Source: Scleroderma bovista (lineage: Eukaryota; Basidiomycota; Agaricomycetes; Boletales; Sclerodermataceae). Taken from it: 64,000 nt of DNA. Position numbers and translations under genes: made by a program. The DNA lies in NCBI GenBank assembly GCA_037178675.1, contig JAYMGJ010000528.1, positions 1-64,000 on the forward strand. The letters run 5' to 3'. The notes below the pieces were generated by a model that saw only the letters and a list, made by a program, of their open reading frames with translations, searched no databases and was not told the origin of the DNA. This document shows, one piece after another, positions 12,801 to 23,279 of this stretch (positions within the stretch are counted from its first letter, which is position 1; the number at the start of each line of letters is the position of its first letter).

Positions 12801-14430
12801 AAACATCCCTCCTGGGGCGAGCAAGGGTTTCGTGAGTGTGGCCAACTTGGTAGTGAAGAAAAAGAAGACCAAGACAAGGAAATTCGACCATACACTTGCA
12901 GAGGATGACTCGACAGACATGGAACTACAGACGAATCTCATGGATACAGGACGCAGCCTTTCCGCGTCTGCTGCTGGCGAGCCGAAGTCCAAGAATAAGG
13001 CCTCACTTCGTAAGACCCGCACGACAGAACCCGGGAGAAAACCAACCACGGGATCCGTACGCAAGAAAGGCAAAACGAAGAAGTCTGAGCCTTTGACAGC
13101 CAGTCAGTTCTCGTGCAAGGGAAATGATGATTCCGACGATATGGATATCGAGCGTGACATCTCCCATAGCATACGCAAGGCCGATCAGAAACTTACCCAG
13201 TCATCTCCCGAACTACTTACAGATAGGACACCGCCCGATCGCCTTCCTGCAACTACCTGCGTTGTGCGCCCTCCGAGACCTGTCTTCAGCGTTCTCCCAA
13301 TGACACCACCCCATCAATCGGCTCTATTTCTGAGCGACTCCTCTGGAGCAGAGTCTGGGCCTATTGTTATGGATAGCTCAGTGGTTCTTCCCAAACCAAC
13401 TACCCCTAGTGCATGGTCATCATCTCCGAAGGCGGTTGTGCGCGAAGTGATCGAGTTAACGTCCTCTCCGTCCTCCCTTTCCCCACTCCCGCAATCACCT
13501 CCCAATTACTCAGACCCATGTGAACCAGATAGGGAAGAGCCCGCGGCCGATCAATCCAAACAACAATCGCCTCTCCACACAAAAGGTGGCAATCAGGATA
13601 TTTCGTGGCTTCTGGACGAGGACGAGGACGAGGACCCAGACATCCGCATAATCAGTTCGTCTCCCGCCGTGCCCAGAGTCCAGCAGAGTCCTTGTATCCA
13701 ACAGACAGCAGAAGATGACAGCGTCATAGAGGTCGGCGAGGTACTACGCTCTTCGTCTGCCGAGCAGACGACGCAATACTTTGCAGAAATGCCTACTGTT
13801 CGGAACAGTGATCAGAGTTCGCCTTCTCGCTCTTCCGATAGGGACATTCCCGAATCCTCTTTTGCAATACGACCAGCAGGCAAACGCCTTCAGACGAGAC
13901 ACGCTGAGTCATTGGAGAATGCTTGGGAACCGGCCAGTGTTGCTTCACCCCCTCGTCGCAGGCTGGTGCGGAAGGACACTGAGATCATTCCACGGGCTTC
14001 AACACCGCCGCTTCACCTGCGGAAACCAAAGAAGCCTCTCATCTCGATCCGGCATAATCCATGGCTAGACGGTGAAGCGGAGCATTCTGGAGACGAAGTG
14101 AGTGGTGGTGGCTCATCACACTCGGAGGACGATGTGGAGAGCGAGTCCGACAGGCGGTTCCTAAAAGACATTCCAGACACCCAAGTCTCGCCGTCATACG
14201 ACCAGTTTCATGTCTACAGGCAAAGTCTTCTTACGCAGGCCCCCGGGGTGCAAAACCTACCAAATTTCGCGAACAAGCCAGTGAGGAAAGGTGGATCCAC
14301 AAATGCGCGAGAGCGCTCACGGTATCGCCCCATGGTGTCGAGTTCCCCACCAAGGGAGGATGACGAATCCGATGAATATGTTTTTGGCAGTTTCGTTGTA
14401 GCTGACGATGCCGACCTGACATTTGATTGA
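9822..14430 (+). CDS. MPH1: ATP-dependent DNA helicase of the Mph1/FANCM family
   Basis: A superfamily 2 3'-5' DNA helicase that remodels replication forks and D-loops. The N-terminus ([17 protein letters not shown]) is disordered. The helicase core starts with [21 protein letters not shown], then motif [26 protein letters not shown], motif [14 protein letters not shown] (split by an intron), motif III ALTATPG, the Mph1-specific insert, motif [20 protein letters not shown] and motif [17 protein letters not shown] long C-terminal tail of about 550 residues (12,650-14,430) is disordered, with NLS-like KGKKRKRND and several acidic Ser clusters, as in fungal Mph1. At least nine introns are needed. 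The start at 9822 lies about 160 bp from the divergent G-patch gene. Confidence 0.93.
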
Positions 14431-14528
14431 GTATATTTTTATTTTCCCCCTGACTATTCTAATCGTCTGTGTAATCGGAGAAATTACCATGACCACGACC
14501 GATCCACCTACAAGTGCATTGCCCACAC

Positions 14529-15862
14529 TTAACACCAACAGAACCTGAAAAGTTCAGCATACATTTGTCTAACCTACATGATGAAACGCACTTCTCATTG
14601 AAAACCCATTTGATGTCAGTGGTATCCCCTTTGCCATACCACTTAATGGCTGGTATATGTTCGTCTCTCTTGAAAGTTCTGCCACCCAACTGCTCAGCGA
14701 CCTTCAGCAGGTGCTGGGGCAAGTTCCAGATTTCCATTTTTGTGATGCTGTTCTTCCTGGCTGCCTGCTGGATTTTCTCAATGAGATAAGGGAATGTCTC
14801 CTCGGTTGCACTGATGCGGGTAGCCAGGAGTGTTTGTGGTGGTGGATGCGTGTCGACCGACCAAGCTGCATACGTGGGTTGATCGTTGTTCCCATCATCT
14901 CTTTCTACACCCCAGATGTGCATCGACACAAGGCGTAATGCGGAGCGGAAAGTATGCCAGGATCCGAGGCCTTGGTCTGGTAGGAATGTCACTAACGGAC
15001 TTGAACCCGGCGTCGGCATGGCCATAATACGTTTGATCTGTTCAACGTCCTTGGCCCACAGTCTGCTGAGGTCTTCCTTGCCGAGCCAGGTCCAGCCGTC
15101 GTCGATCTCCAGATTCGAGGGCTGCGGGGGCACTTCCCAGACTGTGGAGATAGGCTCCCTCGCCTCCCAACCACCAGAATCGACGAATGTTGGTCCTAGC
15201 CTCGTGTAGAACTCGCTTCCGATGTCACTGTATAACACAGAAAAGAATCCCTTTCCTGCTAGTTCCACTTCGTCAGGAGGAGCACCCCACTCGGTTGGGA
15301 ACTCCGGGAGATTATACTCTGCCGTGCGTCCTGCAAGAACCCAGTGCAGCAGTCGCATCATGTGGGAGGCATATCCTTTTCCCCGTTGATCCGGCGGTGT
15401 GTATATACTGGCTATTCCGTAGCACGTAACTTCTCGTGGTTCGTTCTCGTTTCCGTCAGATGCTGGGTACACCACCAGTCCCCGTCGTCGAAACCTGTTT
15501 TTCGAAAATATTAGCATAATCCGCAATTCTGCGTAGATGATCTGATCTGCGACATACGTCTCACAGGATGCAACGAAGTCCAGTGTGGTGGGGTTGCCCC
15601 TTGGCGCTAAGACCCTGATATTCCATCGAAATCATTGTTGAGTTTATTGAACGTACTGAAGACGCTACCAAGTAATCAACCTCGAGTCGGCAGCATGTTC
15701 CATTTCCCCTATCAACGTCTCCTGGGTTATGTACTGTTCCTCCGTTAGCCCGTGTCCCCATTGATGCCAAGTTCGCTTGTTGGATACCAGGAGCTGTGCT
15801 GGGGTTGCAACAAACAATGATAGTGTGGAAAGATTCGACTTGGACTCATTCAAGGTCATCAT
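14529..15862 (-). CDS. LYC1-like N-acetyltransferase
   Basis: A GNAT-type acetyltransferase of the fungal LYC1 group (lysine N6-acetyltransferase in Yarrowia). N-terminus MMTLNESKSNLSTLSLFVATPAQL; joined exons read LITWVLAPRG and then DFVASCETFRRRGLVV, typical of this family. The acetyl-CoA binding stretch is IYTPPDQRGKGYASHMMRLL. The C-terminus is set by a last intron that restores NEKFCWC before TAA at 14,529-14,531; unspliced reading would run on to 14,459. The family acetylates lysine or related amines, but the substrate here is not shown by sequence. Confidence 0.8.
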
Positions 15863-16292
15863 TTAATGGTGGCTCGAGTCAAAGGTTGGTGCCTTAGCAC
15901 CGCGAAAAGTTCTCCCAAGTCTTCTCACCTTGGGTGGGGATGATATCGATCGTCGATTGCTGGCGCAGCGTTACAGGCAAGAATATATCACGCAGATATG
16001 ACTACCCGGACATGAGGAGGCTACTAGATGATGGGCGTCATATTATTCCTACTGGTGGGCAAGGGATGAATTTAGCCGTCTAAGACGCGGTGAGTCTACA
16101 TACGGTGCTCTCTCTTGTTCCTTCCTTTTCTCCCCTCTTCATCAAATCAAATACTTTTTCTTGCACGTATTCCCTTGCCTCAGTTCGAAACACAACTACG
16201 GTCATCCACCACTTACACCAACTAAATTGCAAGCGCCTTAAGCTTCGCAACATCACTTTAAACTTTGGAACATCCTAGCCCCTCCCAGGTAC
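15863..16292. other. Intergenic spacer, upstream region of two divergent genes
   Basis: The spacer lies between the start of the minus-strand LYC1-like gene and the TATA box of the small plus-strand gene. It carries pyrimidine-rich stretches near 16,100-16,150, as often found in fungal promoters. No supported coding region. Confidence 0.45.
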
Positions 16293-16298
16293 TATAAA
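16293..16298 (+). promoter_or_regulatory. TATA box of the small secreted-protein gene
   Basis: A clean TATAAA within ACTATAAAATGG lies 51 bp before the ATG at 16,349. This is the usual distance for a strongly expressed basidiomycete gene with a short leader. Confidence 0.6.
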
Positions 16299-16348
16299 AT
16301 GGAGACAGGCTGGTCGTCCCTTCAAACAGGCCTTCTCCAACTGCCAAA

Positions 16349-16606
16349 ATGCTCCGTCTTCTCGGTGTCGCGTCGTTGCTCCTCTCTTCGCAGCTTGTTT
16401 TTGTCGCTGCTGGTGACACCGCCTCGCGTATCCACAAACCCGAGTCCAGTGTTGTCCTCGTGGGGCTCTTGGCGCGCGATTCTAAACGTTGGGTAATACA
16501 GTGAGTCGCAATATACAACGTGAGCTGTACTCACTCTATTTATAGAGGTAGCTACCCCGACTCTTGTGCCCTAATTGGCGACTATTTGTGTACGGACCCT
16601 TACTAA
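16349..16606 (+). CDS. Putative small secreted protein
   Basis: Begins MLRLLGVASLLLSSQLVFVAAG, a convincing signal peptide with cleavage near VAAG. Exon 1 is 16,349-16,500. A GT-AG intron with a consensus donor (GTGAGT) ends at 16,545, and exon 2 reads in phase as GSYPDSCALIGDYLCTDPY to TAA at 16,604. The product would be about 70 residues with two cysteines in the mature part. I do not recognise a family. The 3' end is uncertain, because an alternative donor near 16,590 could join further exons downstream to 16,690. The TATA box and signal peptide make it more than a chance frame. Confidence 0.45.
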
Positions 16607-16970
16607 ATTGACGCGTACTGATGGCTTGAACGTCTCTTAGTGCGATGCGAACTTGAGCTGTCCTTGGAACGGAGGTGGGAAACGTAATCATGAACTCCAG
16701 GAACGCCTGAGAGCAACCAAGTCACGAAACGCCAAGTACTTATCCTGCACTGTGTGCTGCCTTTTCGTTTGTATGACGTTTAGTTTATTCGTCGGGTTGA
16801 GGCGATGGAGTACTATTGCACAGGACAGCACGTAGCTGATTGAAGTCGATACCACTAGTAACGGAAGGAACGCGAATCTTCTGATCACTTGGCCTAAGCA
16901 CTTCTGTGTGGCATGTTCGAACAACCCCCCTCGTCCCTTCTATACTAAACCATCCCCATTCTTTCAATAT
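16607..16970. other. Intergenic spacer with possible extra exons
   Basis: The stretch 16,641-16,690 reads CDANLSCPWNGGGKRN in one frame and could belong to the preceding secreted-protein gene, but no donor-acceptor pair keeps that frame. Otherwise I see nothing here beyond the 3' region of the minus-strand ATP synthase gene. Confidence 0.35.
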
Positions 16971-17335
16971 CTAGTGCCGTGTTTCCCTGGCAATCTGAGC
17001 AGCATATGGGTTCTTTGGATCTTTAGCGTAGGCCTCAGCTGTGGCACCAAAAATCATGAGTCAGTCAATGCAGGGGATACTATACGTGCAACAAGCAATA
17101 AACCCACAGCGAACGCCCATTTCTTGCATGGTAGACACGAGGTAGAAGGTTATTCCAGAAGCGGCGATGAAGGGAGCCATAGGCCTCAAAACCTGGAATG
17201 TGGCGTGGTATATGCATTTTACAGTTCATAAAGAAGGAGCCCACAAAGGGAGACAACATGAACTTGGATGAGACCAGGGCATGGACGAGATGCACGTACA
17301 GGCGTGGGCCACTTGCGCAAACCAAAAAAAGCCAT
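16971..17335 (-). CDS. ATP18: Mitochondrial F1Fo ATP synthase subunit J (i), Atp18
   Basis: A tiny inner-membrane subunit of the Fo sector. Three exons join: 17,300-17,335 (MAFFGLRKWPTP), 17,108-17,192 (VLRPMAPFIAASGITFYLVSTMQEMGVR) and 16,971-17,038 (SEAYAKDPKNPYAAQIARETRH). The result is about 62 residues with one membrane span, matching the Atp18 family in length and in the MAFFGLRKWPTPV and SEAYxxDPxNPYAAQIA blocks. Introns of 107 and 69 bp are long compared with the exons, so automatic gene finders may miss it. It shares an upstream region with the orphan gene that starts at 18,006. Confidence 0.9.
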
Positions 17336-18005
17336 CTCAACTATTGATGAACTGTTCGAGTATTGAGCGTTTTTACGCAAAAAGAATGCAAGCAACTCAC
17401 GGAAGGGCACTCACAAAAGAAAAGAGAACGTTTACAGCGAAGTTGTCCTCGACACGGAGACCAACGCGAAGATGTGATTACATAATGACTGGCCCCTTCA
17501 TTGCCTACGCCAGTCAGCCAATCTATGTAGCATTCCCATCAACAACTTCGGCAGTACTTCATGGTCAGTCCGCAGTCACAGACGAACCTGCCCCAGAATA
17601 GAAGAGGAAACCCCAGTGAGGTTGGATTGCTGCAATTGTTGTCTTGTAGGTAACACTGTGGGCGTCAGTTGTACCCACAAGTTGCGATGGCAGCATTTTA
17701 TTGTTTAGTATCTGTCAGTACCTCGACCGATTCGCTCACCAATTCATTCGCATACGGGTAGTTCACGCGAAACTGAGGTGGCGACTATCTTCACCTACGA
17801 TTGTGGTAAGTACACGCTTTGTCACCCTGGTTACACCTTGTGCTCTCCACAGAACTTTAGATACGCGCTTTTCTCCCCCTTTATCTTGTGCCGTTGTATC
17901 ATCTACTTAAATACACATAAGGCCATCCCAGTACGTCCATTTCTATTCCCTGATCTCTCCCTTTGTCTGTATAGCGGTCTGCTTCACCTCTGGGCACGGA
18001 AAACG
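17336..18005. other. Divergent upstream region of ATP18 and the orphan gene
   Basis: About 670 bp between two divergent starts. A possible 5'-UTR intron for the plus-strand gene runs from the GTAAGT at about 17,803 to the CAG near 17,852. Pyrimidine-rich tracts at 17,910-17,970 precede the ATG at 18,006. No supported coding region. Confidence 0.4.
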
Positions 18006-19970
18006 ATGAGCAGCCCACGCGAGCGGTTGTCGCCGGATGCTTCTGTCAGCCAGAGCTTGGCCAGTGCAGATCCAGAGAATCAGCAGGCAGGCTCTCTGCT
18101 CAATGGTTCAAGTCGCTTGGGTTGCCCTTTCACTATACCACTCCCTACAATCATGTCACCAATGCTCATCAAGAAGAGCCATTCACTTCTTCACAATTTG
18201 TATCGCGATGAACGTCACGAGGGTTTTTGTCAGGGAAACGAAGTAATTTCTTTTCTAACTCGATTAGAGCCCGTGTATCGACAATATTATGTGAAGGCAG
18301 GTCTAGTCACTTGCAGGACGAATGTCCGCGAGCCCTTTGGGTACTGCCTTTCCCCCACCTCATATGGTCTGGCTTTCCAGCTACAGGGGCCGGACCGGGC
18401 TCTATTGACTGAGGACGGACAGGCGGTTAGTCCGTCGGACATCCATGCTTTTGGTGGCCCGAGATTTTGTCCCTTGCCACGATCCACTCGAACACAAGTC
18501 AAGGAGTCCATAGGACACTCTCGGATGGCATCTCCTCTCAGGCGGTCTCGGGGGAATTCGGCTCAGATGTCAGTTGATGACAATGATCACCCTACGTCCA
18601 TAGCAGCAGACGGCGTGGAACAAACAGTTCACTGGCGTTCATCCTCGGTAAATGGGTTGTCCTTTGCAGGAGGAGTTGGTGATCTATACAATCCTTGGAG
18701 TGGATTCTGTTCGCCCCGTTCCACAGGCTACCAGTCCCATACCCATTCAGCAGATGTAACTGGCGCACAAATGTCCTTAGAAAGTCCTGAAGCGTGGGGT
18801 TCCATCTTACCAATAGCTATGGGAAACATAGAGTCTTCTCGATCTGGATCCTCGTTCGAGATGGTAAACTCCCTAAGACCGCTATCTCGTTCCATCGATT
18901 CGATTGAAAGTCTCGGAGTAGCTTTAAGTCACGAGCTGCAGCCATACAGGGTCCCAAGTCGAGATTTCGAATTTATTACTGGTGTTCGGGATACTAGCGA
19001 CGACTTTCCTCCCACTTCTCCATTCATCTCGCCCATTCCAAGCATCAACTTTAGCCGCGTTTGGGATCGTAACTTGTCTCCGCTCGCTAGACAAACCAGG
19101 GGAAACCGCTGCCGGCTCACCCAGGATAATGTTCATTGCGAACGTAACTCAAATGAACAGGAGCCTGGCGCTGAGGGCATGCAGTTTTTTCCGATGTCAT
19201 CCAAGTTATCATGCTCTTATGCATCCCTGAACGGAGTCGTCCATTTACCTTCCACCATTTTTGGGGAACGCAAGGCTAAGCGTAGGCGACTAAAGGATAA
19301 CAGCTTACCGCCGGGCCTGCTCCTCACACTCGACAAGACGACCTCTGCCTTCGACCAAAGTGTGTCGACACTGGCTGAACGTCTGAGTTCCATTTCTGTC
19401 ACTAACACCGAGCAGGATGGGCGTAGTCCATCTGATCTCCCTCGGAAATATGGTCTTAAGGATAAGTTCAGTTCGTCCACAAGTCCTGTGCATTTGTCCC
19501 CTGTGCAGATTATTTTTCACCAATCTGAGCCAGTTCAATTGAAACATCTCCGAAAGCGACGCGCTGCTGAAGCTAGCCGAAATAAACATGCCGGCGAAGG
19601 TTTCCTTAAGATGAAAGCTAGGCACCGTCGTAGAGCTCTCCGTAAGGCCAACTCTGAGCCTTCGAAGCCAGACTCGAGAATTCGACAAGGAACTCCATTC
19701 CCACAAGCTTTCCTTGAACCACTCGCTGTTACCTTTGAATCCGAAGGAGCTTATCACGACTGGTATCGTTGCGAATCGCCGGAAGAGGTTTCCATCTACG
19801 ATGCTGGCGAAGAAAAGCAGGATCCTGCGGCCATCATTGACCTGCCTGCCCAGAGGCTACTCTTTTGCCATGATGCAGGCGGCGGTGTACGGACACCATT
19901 TGACCCCTGTGATACTGGACATCCTTTGGAGATGTGCATGGCCAATGTGCCTTCAACGTCTGCGCACTGA
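18006..19970 (+). CDS. Large serine-rich protein of unknown function
   Basis: A long uninterrupted frame of about 654 residues from MSSPRERLSPDAS to a TGA at 19,968-19,970. The frame stays open upstream to 17,778, but the pyrimidine-rich leader before 18,006 argues for the later ATG. The product is rich in Ser, Pro and Arg with low predicted order. Visible points are an NLS-like KAKRRRLKD (about 19,270), a basic helix-like KHLRKRRAAEASRNKH followed by KMKARHRRRALRKANSEP (19,540-19,660), and many SP sites. I do not recognise a family. Lack of introns over 2 kb is unusual beside its intron-rich neighbours. A nuclear, phosphorylated protein is plausible but inferred. Confidence 0.6.
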   Translation: MSSPRERLSPDASVSQSLASADPENQQAGSLLNGSSRLGCPFTIPLPTIMSPMLIKKSHSLLHNLYRDERHEGFCQGNEVISFLTRLEPVYRQYYVKAGLVTCRTNVREPFGYCLSPTSYGLAFQLQGPDRALLTEDGQAVSPSDIHAFGGPRFCPLPRSTRTQVKESIGHSRMASPLRRSRGNSAQMSVDDNDHPTSIAADGVEQTVHWRSSSVNGLSFAGGVGDLYNPWSGFCSPRSTGYQSHTHSADVTGAQMSLESPEAWGSILPIAMGNIESSRSGSSFEMVNSLRPLSRSIDSIESLGVALSHELQPYRVPSRDFEFITGVRDTSDDFPPTSPFISPIPSINFSRVWDRNLSPLARQTRGNRCRLTQDNVHCERNSNEQEPGAEGMQFFPMSSKLSCSYASLNGVVHLPSTIFGERKAKRRRLKDNSLPPGLLLTLDKTTSAFDQSVSTLAERLSSISVTNTEQDGRSPSDLPRKYGLKDKFSSSTSPVHLSPVQIIFHQSEPVQLKHLRKRRAAEASRNKHAGEGFLKMKARHRRRALRKANSEPSKPDSRIRQGTPFPQAFLEPLAVTFESEGAYHDWYRCESPEEVSIYDAGEEKQDPAAIIDLPAQRLLFCHDAGGGVRTPFDPCDTGHPLEMCMANVPSTSAH

Positions 19971-20278
19971 CGATTGCACTCCAAGCGCTTCCCCCCTCGG
20001 TCATAGAACATATGGACTATTAGCATATACTACATACTACGACTTCTATACTCGTGCCCGTGCACTTACACTTAGTGTTGAACTGTTCTGTGCTCACTCA
20101 TGGACATCGGCTCTTGGCCACTATGGATCAGTTCTAGTTGTCGATGAAGCATGTTGCCCAAATAATGGCAGGCGTCTCCTAGTATCCGTTGCAAGTTGTG
20201 TGCAAAATGAGGTACAAATAAGGATATTCACAGCATTTACTTGGAGCGCACTCGGGGTGCTTCCTTGCACGACCCCGA
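19971..20278. other. Convergent intergenic spacer
   Basis: This gap lies between the stop of the orphan gene and the stop of the RBM26/27-like gene on the other strand. An open frame crosses it but has no family signal and overlaps both neighbours in other frames. I see no repeat or RNA gene. Confidence 0.4.
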
Positions 20279-23024
20279 TCAAAATCCCATACCGTCCTCG
20301 TCACCGTCGCCCCATCCGCTGGCCACAACCTCCTCTTCCTGAGGTCGGGACGACAAAAGAGTATGTCGGGGTGGTGAAGAACTACGTGGCTCGTCGGCAG
20401 TCTTGTCTGTATGCCCTGATTGGGAAGACGAGACAGTCGGTGCTTGCGAGTTTGCGTTAGACTGTTGGGTTGTATGCCAGGAAACCTGTACAGGGCCCAC
20501 AGAAGGTATGTCGCTGCCTTTGGTAAGAGCCTGGAAGGAGATACTATTGTTAAAAAAGGAACACGGGCGAAGACAAGTTGCACCGACTTGTTCTGCGGCC
20601 GCCCTCGTACGGAAGGCGACGATGACATTACCGTCTTCACCGCAAACAGTTTCCAGCTGACCCGTTACCTGCAAGCGAGACAAGTATAACTCAGTATGGC
20701 AGCACCACAGATCAAAAGATATCCCCCTACCTCATACCAACTTCGTATAGCCGGTATAGCACCTTCTGCAGCACCCTTGATGAGCAGTTGTCTGGGCCGA
20801 TTGTCCAGTTTCATGCTACGAGGTAGACCACCTCTTGCACCACCGCGGACGAAGCTACGTCCTCCACGACCACGACCTCTGTAAGGTCGGTGGGCTCCAG
20901 ATGCCCCAGGTCCATAAGAATATTCGGATATGCCCAAGCTCGCGGCCTGTGCCACATAAGTGTCAATAAGAATAGATACGATGTCGTATTGTCCATACCT
21001 CTTCTCTTAGTTTGGCCAGCTTAGCCTGGAGCTCTTCCGTGGACTCTCCGGAAGAAGCGGCATGGTGAATTTCGAGCTCTCTGTCTAACCGATGCCTCTC
21101 CTTCTGTTCGTGCTCGGGCACCTGAGCTGCAGCGGGCGATGATGAATGTGACGAAGCAGCTGGAGCTGATGATGGTTGTATCTCTTCCCCGAGTTTTCGT
21201 AATCGCGCCATTAGGCTTTTCTTCTCCTCTCCGCTTGCTGTTGCCAGGGCCGCCATCAGGGATTTCTGTTCTGCGATTTGTTGCTCGAGAAGCTTTTGCT
21301 TTGCAGCAAGATCCGATGCTACAGTAGATACTGGTGGTTTGCGAGGCGTGGGTGTGGGTGCCGGAGCTGGGGCTGGAGCTGGAGAAGAAGTCGTTGGTTC
21401 TGCCTGAGCAGGGGAGGAGGAGGGAGCAGAGTTTGCTGATGCTGGTGGTCGCCCGGATATACTTGCTACCAGAGAGGCCGACGCCGCCAACATCCGCGCA
21501 CCTTTTTGGCCATGGCCTTCCAATGGCCTATGCCAGAACACCTTCACGAATCGATTGTTGAAGACCGCATCTTCAGACTTCCATGCGGCAAAAGCTTCAC
21601 GATGTTCGGAAAAGCTGACGAGTGCTTTGGAGCTTTGCACATCAATGGCCACATTAGTGACAGTTCCGAACCGCTTAAACCATCCGTTGACAGCGTCAAG
21701 AGACAACTTGTCTTGCGGTATCTTTTCGACGACGAGGGTTTTATCACTTCGTCTCTCAGGACGGAAACTCTGGGCATCTCCCGGGAACGTTCCTCTTCCT
21801 CGATGTGGACCTCTACCAGTAAACGCGCTCCGTGAACCAGGAGTTGAGGGAGCCACTGCAGTGTCCTCTACATCCATATCTCCGCCCTGCGTTTGCGACG
21901 AGGTGTTCTCTTGAATGCCATTCTGAACTGGTTGAGTTGATGTGCCCGCTGCTGCATCCTGCGGTGTGAGGTCTTGTATGACGGGGAGCTCTCCGGATGC
22001 TCGTCGGTTCGATGGGTCCTGCCACCTTCTTGGCACGACTGGTGGACGTTGTGGTCGACCATTTATGCCCATCATGCCTCCATTCGGATGCATGTCCAAT
22101 CGTGCTTCGTGGGGATCATAAGCTGCTCCAGCGCCAGGCATTGTGAAGGGCATTGCACCGTTAGGGAACATAGGCATGAAGGGTATCGGCCCAGAAGTAT
22201 TCATAGGGAACAGTTGGGAGGGCACGAATGCGTCATCACCGTGACTGTACTTGCAGAGGGCTCCACGAGCACAGTACCCATTTTCTAAACAAAGTAACGT
22301 TAAGGCTGTCAGGGTATGCCAAAGAGATGTGCGCACTGTGATAATCGCGACATATACCCCTTCTCTCTGGTGGTTGGTACGTCTGTATCCGTTGACCATT
22401 GGTGTTTGCCGCGCCCTGCCTTTCACTCCCCTCTCCCCATTGGCGGTAATCACGACCGTTGGAGTAGCGGTTAAAATGGGTGTCTGTACTTAAGCGAGGT
22501 CCCTTTGCGGGATGATGGTCATCGTACTCGAGAGCGCGTTTCTGACCTCGTTCTGGAGAAGTAGCATTATTTTGCAGCAGGCCATCGAGAGGTATCGGGA
22601 TTCCGACATCGCTGGGTTGTTGGGTGGATGAGGAGGATGAGTAGGAAGGGTGCATTGGAACGCTGTCAGCGTAAGGAAGATATGATTTAGTCCTGAGGAC
22701 GGTGAATAATGTATCTATAAAGATGGGGCTCTCTGGAGGACGTGAGCGTTCGATAGCGGTACGTGTGGAGATGGAGCACCTTTTTCGAGGAATTCTTCAA
22801 GTTGTAAGGTAAGTTCCTTTCGCATTTCATTTTCTGGGACGTTGTGTTTGAGCAGGGCAAGAACGTAATCCGCAAGAGCGCCTGGCTCGGCATCACATCT
22901 TCCGAGGGAAGCAAAAGCGTCAGCAACGGAGGGCAGAGAAGGAACTGGTGCGCACGGACATTGGTTCCAGTGTTCGGACTAGCCATGGTTTGAGATGGGG
23001 CGCCGTTGATGAGTCATAGAGCAT
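20279..23024 (-). CDS. RBM26/27-type RNA-binding protein (PWI-like, CCCH, RRM)
   Basis: Starts at 23,024 with MLYDSSTAPHLKPWLVRTLEP. The first two introns restore ICDAEPGALADYVLALLKH and QLEEFLEKESPIFIDTLF, the PWI-like N-terminal fold of RBM26/27. One CCCH finger follows (C-x5-C-x3-H in NGYCARGALCKYSHGD, first Cys one exon earlier in CRDYH). Then comes an RRM (KTLVVEKIPQDKLSLDAVNGW, ALVSFSEHREAFAAW, RFVKVFWHRP), coiled coil (AAKQKLLEQQIAEQKSL) and RGG-like GRGRGGRSFVRGG. A second, degenerate RRM-like segment (RQLLIKGAAEGAIPA, VIVAFRTRAAAEQ) comes before the acidic end GWGDGDEDGMGF. The fission yeast counterpart Rmn1 belongs to the nuclear RNA surveillance complex MTREC; a similar role here is inferred. 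Confidence 0.88.
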
Positions 23025-23279
23025 CTTCTGCAACAAGAGTGACAGTGTGTGCAGAAAAACGAAACTCAGGTCAAGTAGGTCGGCGGCGACGACAACGACG
23101 ACAGCGAGTTGACGCTCTGACTAAGACGACTGGAGGAGTCACAAAACTGAAAGTGTGACACGTGACGAGCGCTCCCGACATGCACAAGTACTTGCACTCG
23201 CTTGAGGACGATTGCTACATCTCAATCCACCATAATCAGGACATGTAGATATTACCCACATCAATATACTAGCGAAACC

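Noticed and set aside
19714..20460. Plus-strand open frame of 248 residues
   Set aside because: It overlaps the ends of two better-supported genes in other frames and shows no domain signal.
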